DNA of 64,000 nt from contig JAXMAM010000002.1 of assembly GCA_046350455.1 (NCBI GenBank), forward strand, positions 62,001 through 126,000. The letters run 5' to 3'. The translations under genes were made by a program, and so were the position numbers. Positions 48,363-57,382 of the stretch are shown piece after piece. Under the pieces are notes generated by a model. That model worked only from the letters and a program-made list of their open reading frames with translations. It had not been told where the DNA came from and searched no databases. Every line of letters begins with the position of its first letter. The first letter of the stretch is position 1. This stretch comes from CAZXGD01 sp046350455 (GTDB taxonomy: Bacteria; Planctomycetota; Phycisphaerae; Phycisphaerales; SM1A02).

Positions 48363-50096
48363 TTGGCACGGAAGGTTCGTCAGAAGCTTGGTGAGATCCT
48401 GGTCGGCTGGGGGGTGGCCAAGCAGGAGCAGGTGGACGAAGCGCAGAAGACAGCGCGTTCGCGTGGCTTGCGGCTGGGCGAAGCACTGGTGGAAGCCAAC
48501 ATCGTCAAGGAAGAGGATGTGGCCAGGGCGCTGGCGCACCAGTTTGGCGTGGACTTCCTGAACCTGGACAAGCTGGAAGACATGAACCGGGTGGACAAGA
48601 GCCGCCTGGCGCCAGACATCCTGAAGAAGTACCTGGTGCTGCCGATGACTGGCGGCAACGGCAAGCTCCGCCTAGTGATCCATGACCCCATGGACCTGGA
48701 CACGCTGGAGCTGCTGCGCTTCCGCGTGGGCGACTTTGAGCAGGGCGGCATCGCCAGCAAGCGGCAGATCCGCGCGTTCATTGATGGCGAGAAGGCCACC
48801 ACCGACGCGCCGCGCCGCCAGCTGGTCACCGACAGCATTGACAAGAGCCTGGACAAGAGCGTGGACCGCTCGGTGGACAAGTCCATTGACGTGGACGACG
48901 AAGGCCCGGTCATCAAGCTGAGCAGCCGCATCATCATTGATGCCGTGCAGAGCCGCGCCAGCGACATTCACATCGAGCCCATGGAGGAGCACGTCCTCCT
49001 GCGCTACCGCATTGACGGCGTCTGCATCATCGTGGAGAAGATCCAGAAGCGCCTGCAGAATGCGCTCCTGAGCCGCTTCAAGCTGATGGCGGGCGTGAAC
49101 ATTGCAGAGCGCCGCATTCCGCAGGACGGCCGCATCAAGTTCAAGGTGGACGGCGTGGACATTGACTTCCGCGTCAGCACCTGCCCGGCCTACCACGGCG
49201 AGAGCGTGGTGCTCCGCATCCTGCGCCCCGACAGCGTGCGCATCGGTCTGTTGAACCTGGGCTTTGAGCAGGACTCGCTGGACTACTTCAACAAGATCAT
49301 CCGCCGCCCCAACGGCATCTTCCTGGTGACCGGCCCCACCGGCAGCGGCAAGACCACCACGCTGTACAGCGCGCTGGACGTGCTGAACACGCCGGACCGC
49401 AAGATCATCACGGCCGAGGATCCGGTCGAATACAACTTCAACGGCATCAACCAGGTGCAGGTGCGCGAAGCCATCGGCCTGACCTTCGGCGCGGTGCTGA
49501 AGAGCATGCTGCGCCAGGCGCCCAACATCATCCTGGTGGGCGAAATCCGTGACCGCGAGGTGGCGGACATCGCCATCCAGGCGGCGCTCACGGGTCACCT
49601 GGTGTTCAGCACCCTGCACACCAACGACGCCCCCAGCGCCATCACCCGTCTGGTGGACATGGGCGTGAAGCCCTTCCTGGTGGCCAGCAGCATTCAGGCG
49701 GTCATGGCCCAGCGCCTGGGCCGCGTGCTGTGCAACACCTGCAAGGCGCTGGACGAGGCGCCAGACCCCAAGTTCCTGAAGCTGGTGGGCATCACGCCAG
49801 AAGAAGCGCAGGGCAAGGTCATGAAGGCCGTGGGCTGCTCTGTCTGCAACAAGATCGGCTACAAGGGCCGCAAGGCCATCTTCGAGATGATGGTGATGAA
49901 CGCCGAGATCCGCGAGCTGGCCTTCCAGCGGGCGGGCGTGTCCAAGATCCGCGCGGCGGCCATCCGCAGCGGCATGCGCAGCCTGCTGGGCGACGGCAAG
50001 ATCAAGATCCTGAAGGGCGTGACCACCCCCGATGAAGTGGCCAAGTACGCGCAGATCGAGGGCTACGATCCAAGCGAGGCAGCCCGCACCAAGTAG
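48363..50096 (+). CDS. pilB: Type IV pilus/type II secretion assembly ATPase (PilB/GspE type 1)
   Basis: A 577-aa secretion ATPase starting at TTG 48363 behind a GGAGG site. Residues 5-130 form the N-terminal MshEN-like module (LGEALVEANIVKEEDVARAL). A linker at 157-178 has five four-residue repeats of the form (I/L/V)D(K/R)S. The ATPase core has SRASDIHIEP, the Walker A motif GPTGSGKTTT near 325, the Asp box EDPVEYNFNGI, Walker B ILVGEIRD and the His box TLHTNDAPSAITR. The Zn site is CNTC...CSVCNKIGYKGRKAIFE. It powers pseudopilus or pilus extension. It opens a long plus-strand cluster with pilT, a second pilB and pilC. Confidence 0.93.
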   Translation: MARKVRQKLGEILVGWGVAKQEQVDEAQKTARSRGLRLGEALVEANIVKEEDVARALAHQFGVDFLNLDKLEDMNRVDKSRLAPDILKKYLVLPMTGGNGKLRLVIHDPMDLDTLELLRFRVGDFEQGGIASKRQIRAFIDGEKATTDAPRRQLVTDSIDKSLDKSVDRSVDKSIDVDDEGPVIKLSSRIIIDAVQSRASDIHIEPMEEHVLLRYRIDGVCIIVEKIQKRLQNALLSRFKLMAGVNIAERRIPQDGRIKFKVDGVDIDFRVSTCPAYHGESVVLRILRPDSVRIGLLNLGFEQDSLDYFNKIIRRPNGIFLVTGPTGSGKTTTLYSALDVLNTPDRKIITAEDPVEYNFNGINQVQVREAIGLTFGAVLKSMLRQAPNIILVGEIRDREVADIAIQAALTGHLVFSTLHTNDAPSAITRLVDMGVKPFLVASSIQAVMAQRLGRVLCNTCKALDEAPDPKFLKLVGITPEEAQGKVMKAVGCSVCNKIGYKGRKAIFEMMVMNAEIRELAFQRAGVSKIRAAAIRSGMRSLLGDGKIKILKGVTTPDEVAKYAQIEGYDPSEAARTK

Positions 50097-50171
50097 CCGC
50101 TGCATGCTGCCGGCATCAGGCCGCCAGCGCAACCAACCAGACCCCGCTCACAGACTCTGTAGGAACCCCCC

Positions 50172-51281
50172 ATGAGCACACTTCAAATGGACCGCCTGCT
50201 GGACGTGGTGGTCAAGCAGGACGCTTCCGACTTGCACCTGTCCTGCGGCCGCCCGCCGACCATCCGCCTGAACGGCCGTCTGCGCAACCTGGCCACCAAG
50301 GTGCTGGAGCCAGAGGACATGCTGGCGCTCATGAAGAGCGTGACGCCGGAGAAGAACCAGCAGGAGCTGCAGGAGATGGGCGGCACGGACTTCGGCTTTG
50401 CCTTTGGCACAGCCGCCCGCTTCCGTGTGTCGGTCTTCCGCCAGAAGGGCGTGATCAGCATGGTGCTGCGCCAGATCCCCAACAAGCTGCTCACCTTTGA
50501 GCAGATTGGTCTGCCAGACATCGTGAAGGACCTGATCCGGCGCCCCCGCGGCCTGTTCGTGGTGACCGGCCCCACCGGCAGCGGCAAGACCACCTCGCTG
50601 GCCACCATGGTGGACTACATCAACACCAACTTCGAGCGCCACATCGTGACGGTCGAAGACCCAGTGGAGTATTACCACCAGCACAAGAAGAGCGTGGTGA
50701 ACCAGCGCGAGCTGGGCAGCGACGTGCCCACCTTCACAGAAGCCCTCCGCCGCGTGCTGCGTCAGGACCCGGACGTGATCCTGGTGGGCGAAATGCGCGA
50801 CCTGGAGACCATCGAGGCTGCCATCCGCGCTGCAGAAACCGGCCACTTGGTGTTCGCCACCCTGCACACCACAGGTGCGTCCGGCACCATCAACCGCGTG
50901 ATTGACGCCTTCCCCACCAACCAGCAGGAGCAGGTGCGCGTGCAGCTGAGCGTGAGCCTGGTGGCCATCCTGAGCCAGGTGCTCATGCCCCGGGCGGACC
51001 GGCCTGGCCGCGTGGCGGCCTATGAGTTCCTGGTGGTCACCCCCGCCATCGCCAACCTGATCCGCGAGAACAAGACCTTCCGCATTGACAGCGCCATCCA
51101 GACCGGCAAGAAGTTCGGCATGCAGCTGCTGGATGACCACTTGTGGAGCCTGTACTCCCGCGGTGTCATCAGCGCGGAGGAACTGATTGATAAGTGCCGC
51201 AGCCCTGGCGAAATGACGGAGAAGGTGCACCGCGCTGGTGGCACGGTGGGCCGGGCAGAGCTGGACACCCCCGCAGAATGA
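50172..51281 (+). CDS. pilT: Type IV pilus retraction ATPase
   Basis: A 369-aa hexameric ATPase without the PilB N-domain and without the Zn tetracysteine. Motifs: VVVKQDASDLHLSCGRPP, Walker A GPTGSGKTTS near residue 131, VEDPVEYYH, LRQDPDVILVGEMRDLET (Walker B) and AETGHLVFATLHTTGASGT, the PilT hallmark that distinguishes it from PilB. PilT drives retraction, so the cluster probably builds a dynamic pilus rather than only a secretion pseudopilus. Its C-terminus (RAGGTVGRAELDTPAE) is longer than usual. A 206-bp gap separates it from pilB2. Confidence 0.94.
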   Translation: MSTLQMDRLLDVVVKQDASDLHLSCGRPPTIRLNGRLRNLATKVLEPEDMLALMKSVTPEKNQQELQEMGGTDFGFAFGTAARFRVSVFRQKGVISMVLRQIPNKLLTFEQIGLPDIVKDLIRRPRGLFVVTGPTGSGKTTSLATMVDYINTNFERHIVTVEDPVEYYHQHKKSVVNQRELGSDVPTFTEALRRVLRQDPDVILVGEMRDLETIEAAIRAAETGHLVFATLHTTGASGTINRVIDAFPTNQQEQVRVQLSVSLVAILSQVLMPRADRPGRVAAYEFLVVTPAIANLIRENKTFRIDSAIQTGKKFGMQLLDDHLWSLYSRGVISAEELIDKCRSPGEMTEKVHRAGGTVGRAELDTPAE

Positions 51282-51333
51282 CCGCAGAGCCCACGTTGGG
51301 TGGCCGTTCAAGGCCATCCCGCGTGCCGGGCCG

Positions 51334-51378
51334 TTGACGCAGTTTCGGATTGACATTGAGCCTCACGAACCCCATTTC
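51334..51378 (+). promoter_or_regulatory. Possible promoter upstream of the second pilB
   Basis: Two consensus-like -35 hexamers, TTGACG (51334-51339) and TTGACA (51350-51355), occur in the 206-bp gap after pilT. The -10 side is weak (CATTTC at 17 nt). It may allow pilB2 and the downstream pilC-pseudopilin genes to be read apart from pilB1 and pilT. Confidence 0.25.
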
Positions 51379-51487
51379 ACCCATCCAAGCGAATCTGTAG
51401 ATCGCACCGCATCGGCTGGCGTCTGTGCCCCGTATCTCTTGGTGAGATGTGGGCGCTGGTCCAGCCAGCGTGCCGCAGGAGGTCGCC

Positions 51488-53257
51488 GTGTCTGAATTGA
51501 ACATCGTCACGCCCGTCCCCATTGAAGAGCTGAAGCAGCGACGCATTGGCCGCATCTTGACCAAGATGGGCCGCGTCTCGCGCGAGACGGTGCAGGCTGC
51601 GTTGGTGGCGCAGCAGGGCGAACAGAAGGGCAAGAAGCTGGGGCAGATCCTGGTGGAGGCTGGCAACATCAGCCAGGCAGACCTGGATGTGGCGCTGGCT
51701 GGTCAATACGGATTTCAGTACGTGGATCTGGAGGGCGTGGAGATTCCGCCAGAGGTGCTGGCCGCGCTCCAACCTGCCACAGCCAACAGCTACAAGGTGA
51801 TCCCGCTGGAGCATGAACCCGCAGCGCGGCGACTGACCATCGCCATGAAGAGCCGGGACAACTTCCGCGCCATTGACGACCTGAAGAACCTGATGGGCTT
51901 TGCGGAGGTGCGCTGCATGGTGGCGTCCTCTGCGCAGATTGACGAGCTGATCGCCAAGCACTACGGCGGCCGCGCCCAGGCCGACGCTGGCAAGCGCATT
52001 CTGGCAGAGCAGGATTCTGCCGCGGTGAAGGCTGCGGCCAACCGGAGCAGCGCCAGCATTGACCTCACCACGCTCAACGAGGCCATGAGCGACAACAAGG
52101 TGGTGGAGCTGCTCAACCACCTGCTCATGCAGGCCATTGCAGACAAGGCCAGCGACATCCACTTTGAGCCCTTCGAGGACGAGTTCAAGGTGCGCTACCG
52201 CATTGACGGCGTGCTCTACGAGATGCTGCCGGTTCCCAAGCAGCTGGCCATGCCGCTGGTCAGCCGCGTGAAGGTGCTGGCCAAGCTGAACATCAGCGAG
52301 CGCCGCCTGCCCCAGGACGGCCGCGTGGAGCTGACCCTGCCCACGGGCCCGGTGGACCTGCGCGTGGCCGTGCTTCCCACCATGTTTGGCGAGAGCGTGG
52401 TGCTGCGCGTGCTGGACCGCAGCAACGTGCAGCTGAGCCTGGACCGCGTGGGCCTGCGCGACGACGCGCTGGAGACCATGCGCACGCTGATCAACAAGCC
52501 AAACGGCATTGTGATCGTGACCGGCCCCACCGGCAGCGGCAAGACCACCACGCTGTACGCGGCGCTCAACGAGCTGAACCAGCCGGACACCAAGATCCTG
52601 ACCGCAGAGGATCCGGTGGAGTACGACATCGAGGGCATGGTGCAGTGCCAGGTGAACCATGACCAGGAGCTGACCTTTGCCCGCCTGCTGCGCAGCTTCC
52701 TGCGCCAGGACCCGGACATCATCCTGGTGGGCGAGGTGCGCGACCTGGAGACAGCGCAGATCTCCATCCAGGCGTCGCTCACCGGCCACCTGGTGTTCAC
52801 CACGCTGCACACCAACGACGCGCCCAGCAGCATCGCGCGTCTCCTGGACCTGGGCGTGGAGAGCTTCCTGCTCACCGCCACGCTGGAGGCCATCGTGGCG
52901 CAGCGCCTGGTGCGCCGCATCTGCGCGCACTGCAAGCAGGAGTTCGAGCCCAGCGAGGAGCAGCTGATGGAGCTGGCGCTGCGGCCGCAGGACGTGGGCG
53001 GGCGCACCTTCTATCGCGGCCGGGGCTGCGAGAAGTGCAACAAGAGCGGCTACAAGGGCCGCCTTGCGTTGTTCGAGATCATGGTCATGAACGACGAGCT
53101 CCGCGACATGATCATGAACCAGGCCAGCACAGCGGTGCTGCGCCACGAAGCCCGCAAGCACGGCATGCGCACCCTGCGCGAGACGGGCTTGCTCTCCATC
53201 TACGACGGCCAGACAACCATTGACGAAGTGGTCCGCGAGACCCTGAGTGAGGAGTGA
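51488..53257 (+). CDS. pilB: Type IV pilus/type II secretion assembly ATPase (PilB/GspE type 2)
   Basis: A 589-aa ATPase from GTG 51488, which has AGGAGG 6 nt upstream. The N-domain (LGQILVEAGNISQADLDVAL) is followed by SDNKVVELLNHLLMQAIADK, SDIHFEPFEDEF, Walker A GPTGSGKTTT near 350, EDPVEYDIEG, ILVGEVRDLETA and TLHTNDAPSSIARLLDLG. The Zn tetracysteine is CAHC...CEKCNKSGYKGRLALFE. It is more canonical than the first copy and directly precedes pilC (7 bp), so it is the likely motor for that platform protein. Having two assembly ATPases plus PilT suggests two machines or two filament types share this locus. Confidence 0.93.
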   Translation: MSELNIVTPVPIEELKQRRIGRILTKMGRVSRETVQAALVAQQGEQKGKKLGQILVEAGNISQADLDVALAGQYGFQYVDLEGVEIPPEVLAALQPATANSYKVIPLEHEPAARRLTIAMKSRDNFRAIDDLKNLMGFAEVRCMVASSAQIDELIAKHYGGRAQADAGKRILAEQDSAAVKAAANRSSASIDLTTLNEAMSDNKVVELLNHLLMQAIADKASDIHFEPFEDEFKVRYRIDGVLYEMLPVPKQLAMPLVSRVKVLAKLNISERRLPQDGRVELTLPTGPVDLRVAVLPTMFGESVVLRVLDRSNVQLSLDRVGLRDDALETMRTLINKPNGIVIVTGPTGSGKTTTLYAALNELNQPDTKILTAEDPVEYDIEGMVQCQVNHDQELTFARLLRSFLRQDPDIILVGEVRDLETAQISIQASLTGHLVFTTLHTNDAPSSIARLLDLGVESFLLTATLEAIVAQRLVRRICAHCKQEFEPSEEQLMELALRPQDVGGRTFYRGRGCEKCNKSGYKGRLALFEIMVMNDELRDMIMNQASTAVLRHEARKHGMRTLRETGLLSIYDGQTTIDEVVRETLSEE

Positions 53258-53264
53258 TTGGACG

Positions 53265-54557
53265 ATGCCAGTCTTCGCATACGAGGCCATGAACGCAGCC
53301 GGGAAGACCCAAAAGGGCACCATTGACGCTGCCACCAGCGACGACGCCATCCGCAAGCTGCGCGAGGAGGGCCTGTACCCCACGGCCGTCCGGGAGCAGA
53401 AGGGCGGCGGAGGCGGCAAGGCGGCAGCCCCCGTGGCGGCCAAGAAGAAGAAGCGGGGCGGGTCCATCGCCATTGGCGGCCTGGGACTGAAGCGAATCAC
53501 CCTGTTTACGCGCCAGTTGAGCACCCTCCAGGACGCCGGCCTGCCTCTTTTGCGCTCCCTGCAGATTCTTGAGCAGCAACAGCGTCCGGGACGTCTAAAG
53601 AACATCCTGCTTGACGTATGTGAAGACGTGGAGAGCGGAAGCAGCCTCAGCGACAGCTTTGCAAAGCACCCCAAGGCATTCGACCGCCTCTACGTCAAGA
53701 TGGTGAAGGCGGGCGAGATCGGCGGCGTGCTGGATGTCATTCTGCAGCGCCTGGCTGACTTCATGGAGAAGGGCCAGCGTCTGCGTCGGCGCATCAAGGG
53801 CGCCATGATCTATCCATGCGTGGTGATCTTCATCGCCGTGGCCATCGTGACCGGCATCATGTACTTCGTGATCCCGAAGTTCCAGGAGATCTTCAACGAC
53901 TTCAACGTGAAGCTCCCGGCGCTCACCCTCTGGCTGGTGGCAGCCAGCAAGTGGATCGCAGGCACGTCCTCGCCGGACCAGAAGGTGCCAGGCGTGGCGT
54001 GGATCATTGCATCGCCGTTCGTGGTGTTCTTCTTCTTCAAGGTGCTGCGCAAGACAGCGTTCGGCAGGGCATCCACAGACTGGGTTGTGCTGCGCATTCC
54101 GGTGGTGGGCAACCTGGTGCGCAAGACCACGGTGGCGCGCTTCACCCGCACGCTGGGAACGCTGGTGGCGGCTGGTGTGCCCATTCTGGAAGCCATCACC
54201 ATCACCAAGGAGACCTCTGGCAACTGGGTGTTTGAGAAGGCCCTGGGCCAGGTGCACGACAGCATCCGCGAGGGCGAGACCTTTGCAGGTCCGCTCCGCA
54301 AGAGCAAGGTCTGCGACCCCATCGTGGTGAACATGATCGACGTGGGTGAGGAGACCGGCGATCTGGACGTCATGCTCATGAAGATCGCCGACAACTACGA
54401 CGAAGAAGTGGACGTCGCAGTGGCCAGCCTTCTGAGCCTGCTGGAGCCGTTCATGGTGGTCATCCTGGGCGGCATCGTCGGCCTGATCGTGCTGGCGCTG
54501 TTCCTCCCACTGGTGCAGATGATCGAGAGCGTCTCTGGACAGAAGGGCGGCAAGTGA
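53265..54557 (+). CDS. pilC: Type IV pilus/type II secretion inner-membrane platform protein
   Basis: A 430-aa membrane protein with two GspF repeats. The first starts near residue 75 (LFTRQLSTLQDAGLPLLRSL; VKAGEIGGVLDVIL), the second near 280 (FTRTLGTLVAAGVPILEAI; IDVGEETGDLDVMLM). Three TM segments: IAVAIVTGIMYFVIP, WIIASPFVVFFFFKVL, and VVILGGIVGLIVLALFLPL. A 30-residue Gly/Ala/Lys linker (GGGGGKAAAPVAAKKKKRGG) joins the N-terminal module. PilC transmits ATPase movement to the pilin. The ATG lies 7 bp after pilB2, and the stop overlaps the first pseudopilin by 4 nt (GTGA). Confidence 0.94.
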   Translation: MPVFAYEAMNAAGKTQKGTIDAATSDDAIRKLREEGLYPTAVREQKGGGGGKAAAPVAAKKKKRGGSIAIGGLGLKRITLFTRQLSTLQDAGLPLLRSLQILEQQQRPGRLKNILLDVCEDVESGSSLSDSFAKHPKAFDRLYVKMVKAGEIGGVLDVILQRLADFMEKGQRLRRRIKGAMIYPCVVIFIAVAIVTGIMYFVIPKFQEIFNDFNVKLPALTLWLVAASKWIAGTSSPDQKVPGVAWIIASPFVVFFFFKVLRKTAFGRASTDWVVLRIPVVGNLVRKTTVARFTRTLGTLVAAGVPILEAITITKETSGNWVFEKALGQVHDSIREGETFAGPLRKSKVCDPIVVNMIDVGEETGDLDVMLMKIADNYDEEVDVAVASLLSLLEPFMVVILGGIVGLIVLALFLPLVQMIESVSGQKGGK

Positions 54558-55630
54558 GCAAGCGTCGCGCGTTCACGGTGGTCGAGCTGCTAGTGGTGAT
54601 CGGCGTGATCATCCTGGTGGTTGGCACGTTGGCCGTGGGCCTGACTGCTGCCATGCGCCGTGCCCGCGAGTCCAAGACAGAGTTCCTTATGGACTCCATC
54701 AGCAAGGGCCTGGCGCAGTTCAAGGCCAGCGTGGGCTACCTGCCGCCAGTGCTGGGCGACCCCAGCGTGGCGTATGGCGGAGCCTCCACCCCCAACGGGC
54801 AGGTGGGCTACATGCGCGACCTGGTTGCGCCTCCCGGGCTGCCAGCGGGCCCCAGCGGTGGCAACTATTGGGGCAACTGGAGCTCGGCGCAGGGCGCCCA
54901 GGTGCAGCGATATGGCAGCATCACCACCATCGCTGAGTTCCTGCTGGGGCCAGGCGACCGCTCGCAGGACGGCTACGGCGTCATCCTGGACAACAACGGC
55001 GCGCTGCCATCGGCAGATACGCCAGGTGGCCGCGAGCAGGACACGCTGGGCATCCGCGACCCAGGCAAGGATGGCGTGTGGGGCGCGCTGCTCAACCCGC
55101 GTCCGACCACCAGCGGTGGCGGGCTGTTTGCCAGCCGCAACTTGGCCACAGCCAACATGGCGGGCAACAACACCTCCACCGGCTACCTGAAGGGCGCGCG
55201 CATCGGCCCCTTCCTGGAGCTGAAGGACGACGGCCTGCTGGGTGCAGCGGTGGGTGCGCCAGGCACCAACACGCTCAGCGCCATCATGCCCAACGAGCCT
55301 GGCTATTCCGACCTGGCACCCAAGTGCGTGCTGGACTACTTCGGCAAGCCCATCGTCTACTACCGCCGCGGGTACCTGAACTCAGATCCCCGCACCTTGG
55401 ACAGCTCGTGGAGCCTGGCTGACATCATCGCGCTGCGTCCGCAGCGGTTCCCTGAGAACGAGGCGCTGAACGGCTACCCGGACGCGCTGAGCGATGGCTC
55501 CACCTCGCGCGAGCTGAAGGCTGCGGAGTTTGCGCTGCTGAGCCTGGGGCCAGACCAGCGCTACACGTACTCCGAGCGTGCGGACAACGCTGGCTACAAC
55601 GAGGACAACGTGGTGAGGACTGGCCCATGA
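54554..55630 (+). CDS. Large pseudopilin 1 (type IV prepilin signal)
   Basis: A 358-aa pseudopilin. The class III signal is KRRAFTVVELLVVIG, with Glu at +5 and an uninterrupted hydrophobic helix to about residue 30. The residue before the cleavage site is Ala rather than Gly. The C-terminal globular domain (about 320 aa) is twice the normal size and rich in Gly, Asn and Pro (GGNYWGNWSSAQGAQ, YSERADNAGYNEDN). It should be processed by a prepilin peptidase not found in this window. It is coupled to pilC and the next pseudopilin by 4-nt overlaps. Exact pseudopilin class is unclear; GspG-like is possible. Confidence 0.85.
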   Translation: MSKRRAFTVVELLVVIGVIILVVGTLAVGLTAAMRRARESKTEFLMDSISKGLAQFKASVGYLPPVLGDPSVAYGGASTPNGQVGYMRDLVAPPGLPAGPSGGNYWGNWSSAQGAQVQRYGSITTIAEFLLGPGDRSQDGYGVILDNNGALPSADTPGGREQDTLGIRDPGKDGVWGALLNPRPTTSGGGLFASRNLATANMAGNNTSTGYLKGARIGPFLELKDDGLLGAAVGAPGTNTLSAIMPNEPGYSDLAPKCVLDYFGKPIVYYRRGYLNSDPRTLDSSWSLADIIALRPQRFPENEALNGYPDALSDGSTSRELKAAEFALLSLGPDQRYTYSERADNAGYNEDNVVRTGP

Positions 55631-56397
55631 GCATGCGCCACCCACCACGCATGCTGGCACTGTCGCGCGCAGCGGTGAAGCCCACTGCGCACCGGTGCGT
55701 CCGCGCCGGGCGCGCCTTCACGCTGGTGGAGGTCATGGTGGTCCTGGCCATCATCCTCATCCTGGCCACCATGGTCATTGGCGTGAGCTCGGCGCTGGTC
55801 AAGCGGGCAGAGCGCTCGCAGACTGAAGCAGCCATGACCATCGTGCAGAACGCCATGGAGGAGTGGGAGGCCCAGGCAGGGCGGCCCATCACCTTTGGCA
55901 CGTACAACCAGCCAGCAGGCGCGGTCTACGACCTGATGGAGCTGCCGCCCGCCACCGGCCGCTATCTGTGCGTGTTCCTGACCACGCTCCTGAGCCAGAA
56001 CGAGCAGAGCAGCAGCATCCTGCGCGGGATTCCGTCCGACCTCCTGCGCGAGGACAAGACCACCAGCCCCGCAGCATCCATCTCCTACACCGGTGGAAAC
56101 ATCTACGCGCCCAGCGTGAAGCCACGCAGCGAGCTGGTGGACACCTGGGGCAACCGCATTGCTGTGGTGTGCCCCGGACGCCGCTGGCGGGTGGGTGACC
56201 CGGGCGTGCCGGATGCAGACGGGACCATCCGCACCGTGGATGAGAACGCGCTTGGCGTGTGCCAGGACAGCCGCATCTGCCTGATCTCCAGCGGCCCAGA
56301 CGGCCTGCTGGGCACTGAAACTGGCCTGACCGCGCAGCAGCGGCTGGAAGCCATCGCAGACAACATCTATTCGTACGAGCTTCTGCCCATCAACTAG
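55627..56397 (+). CDS. Pseudopilin 2
   Basis: A 256-aa pseudopilin with a long 29-residue cytoplasmic leader before RAFTLVEVMVVLAIILILAT. Again Ala at -1 and Glu at +5. The globular domain contains NAMEEWEAQAGRPITFG and ELVDTWGNRIAVVCPGRR, the latter resembling the DPWG-type segment of major pseudopilins (GspG/PilE-like). The ATG overlaps the previous stop (ATGA). It may start at a later Met (residue 3 or 9); the leader is unusually long and basic. Confidence 0.85.
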   Translation: MSMRHPPRMLALSRAAVKPTAHRCVRAGRAFTLVEVMVVLAIILILATMVIGVSSALVKRAERSQTEAAMTIVQNAMEEWEAQAGRPITFGTYNQPAGAVYDLMELPPATGRYLCVFLTTLLSQNEQSSSILRGIPSDLLREDKTTSPAASISYTGGNIYAPSVKPRSELVDTWGNRIAVVCPGRRWRVGDPGVPDADGTIRTVDENALGVCQDSRICLISSGPDGLLGTETGLTAQQRLEAIADNIYSYELLPIN

Positions 56398-56407
56398 AGC
56401 AGCCCTC

Positions 56408-57382
56408 ATGCCCGCACCACTGGCCCAACATCGCATGCGCTCCACCACTCGGCAGGCTTTCACGCTGCTGGAGCTCTTGGTGGTGATCGGCATCATGCTG
56501 GTGCTGGCGGTGCTCACCGCCATCAGCGTGGGCGCCCTCAGCCGCGACGCCAAGATCAGCAGCGCCACCAACCAGATCGTGGCCACGCTGGGCGAGGCGC
56601 GCGCCATTGCCATCCGCGACAACGCCTACGTGCTGGTGGTCTTCCGCATGAAGCGCGACCCGCGCGTGATCGGCGGCCCCCGCGAGCCACAGCAGGTGGA
56701 GATGGTGACCGCCAAGTGGACGGGCGAAGTGGTGCGGCCTACTGGCATCAGCGACAACGACACGCTGGCCGAGCGCTTCCTGGCGGTGCCAGGCGTGCCC
56801 AGCCGCGATCTGCCGCCATCGGTGCGCGTAGCGGGGCCTTCGTTCAGCTTCAGCACGCAGAGCAGCGTGGGGCAGAACGACCGCTACTGGCGCACGCAGC
56901 CGCGGTTCGTGGGCACCCAGACGGTGAGCGGCACCAGCACCACGTACTCGGCAGACTTCAATCTCACCGAGGTGGGCAGCATGATGGGCGTGCTGTTTGG
57001 CCCAGATGGCCGCGTGCTGTCCCGCAACCCGCAGCAGGTGCTGGAGGTGGTGGTGGACGACTCCACAGACCCAGACGCCTGGTGCACGGGCTTCCTGGAT
57101 TCGGATGGTTCTGGCCAGCCCAAGAAGGGCGGCACATCTGGTGGGCAGAGCTTCCCCTACTGGCAGTACGACGAGCCCAGCGACCAGCCGCTGATTGACT
57201 ATGTGCCCTACCTGGCGGTGTACGACGACGCAGATCTGCGCGGCCGCTTCAACACCGCAGCGTGGGCTGGTCCAGCCAACAACGACGCACGGCGCAACGA
57301 CATCACCTCCTATGTGGAGGAGCTGGCGGATCGCATCTCGTTCAACCGGTACACCGGCGTGCCAGGAGTGGTGAAGAAGTGA
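56408..57382 (+). CDS. Pseudopilin 3 (GspH-like)
   Basis: A 324-aa pseudopilin: RQAFTLLELLVVIGIMLVLA with Ala at -1 and Glu at +5, then ATNQIVATLGEARAIAIRDN, a helix typical of the GspH/FimT minor pseudopilins. Strands follow (YVLVVFRMKRDP; MVTAKWTGEV). The globular domain is larger than usual and ends FNRYTGVPGVVKK. Its stop shares one base with the next ATG (TGATG), so the two are translated together. Confidence 0.86.
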   Translation: MPAPLAQHRMRSTTRQAFTLLELLVVIGIMLVLAVLTAISVGALSRDAKISSATNQIVATLGEARAIAIRDNAYVLVVFRMKRDPRVIGGPREPQQVEMVTAKWTGEVVRPTGISDNDTLAERFLAVPGVPSRDLPPSVRVAGPSFSFSTQSSVGQNDRYWRTQPRFVGTQTVSGTSTTYSADFNLTEVGSMMGVLFGPDGRVLSRNPQQVLEVVVDDSTDPDAWCTGFLDSDGSGQPKKGGTSGGQSFPYWQYDEPSDQPLIDYVPYLAVYDDADLRGRFNTAAWAGPANNDARRNDITSYVEELADRISFNRYTGVPGVVKK

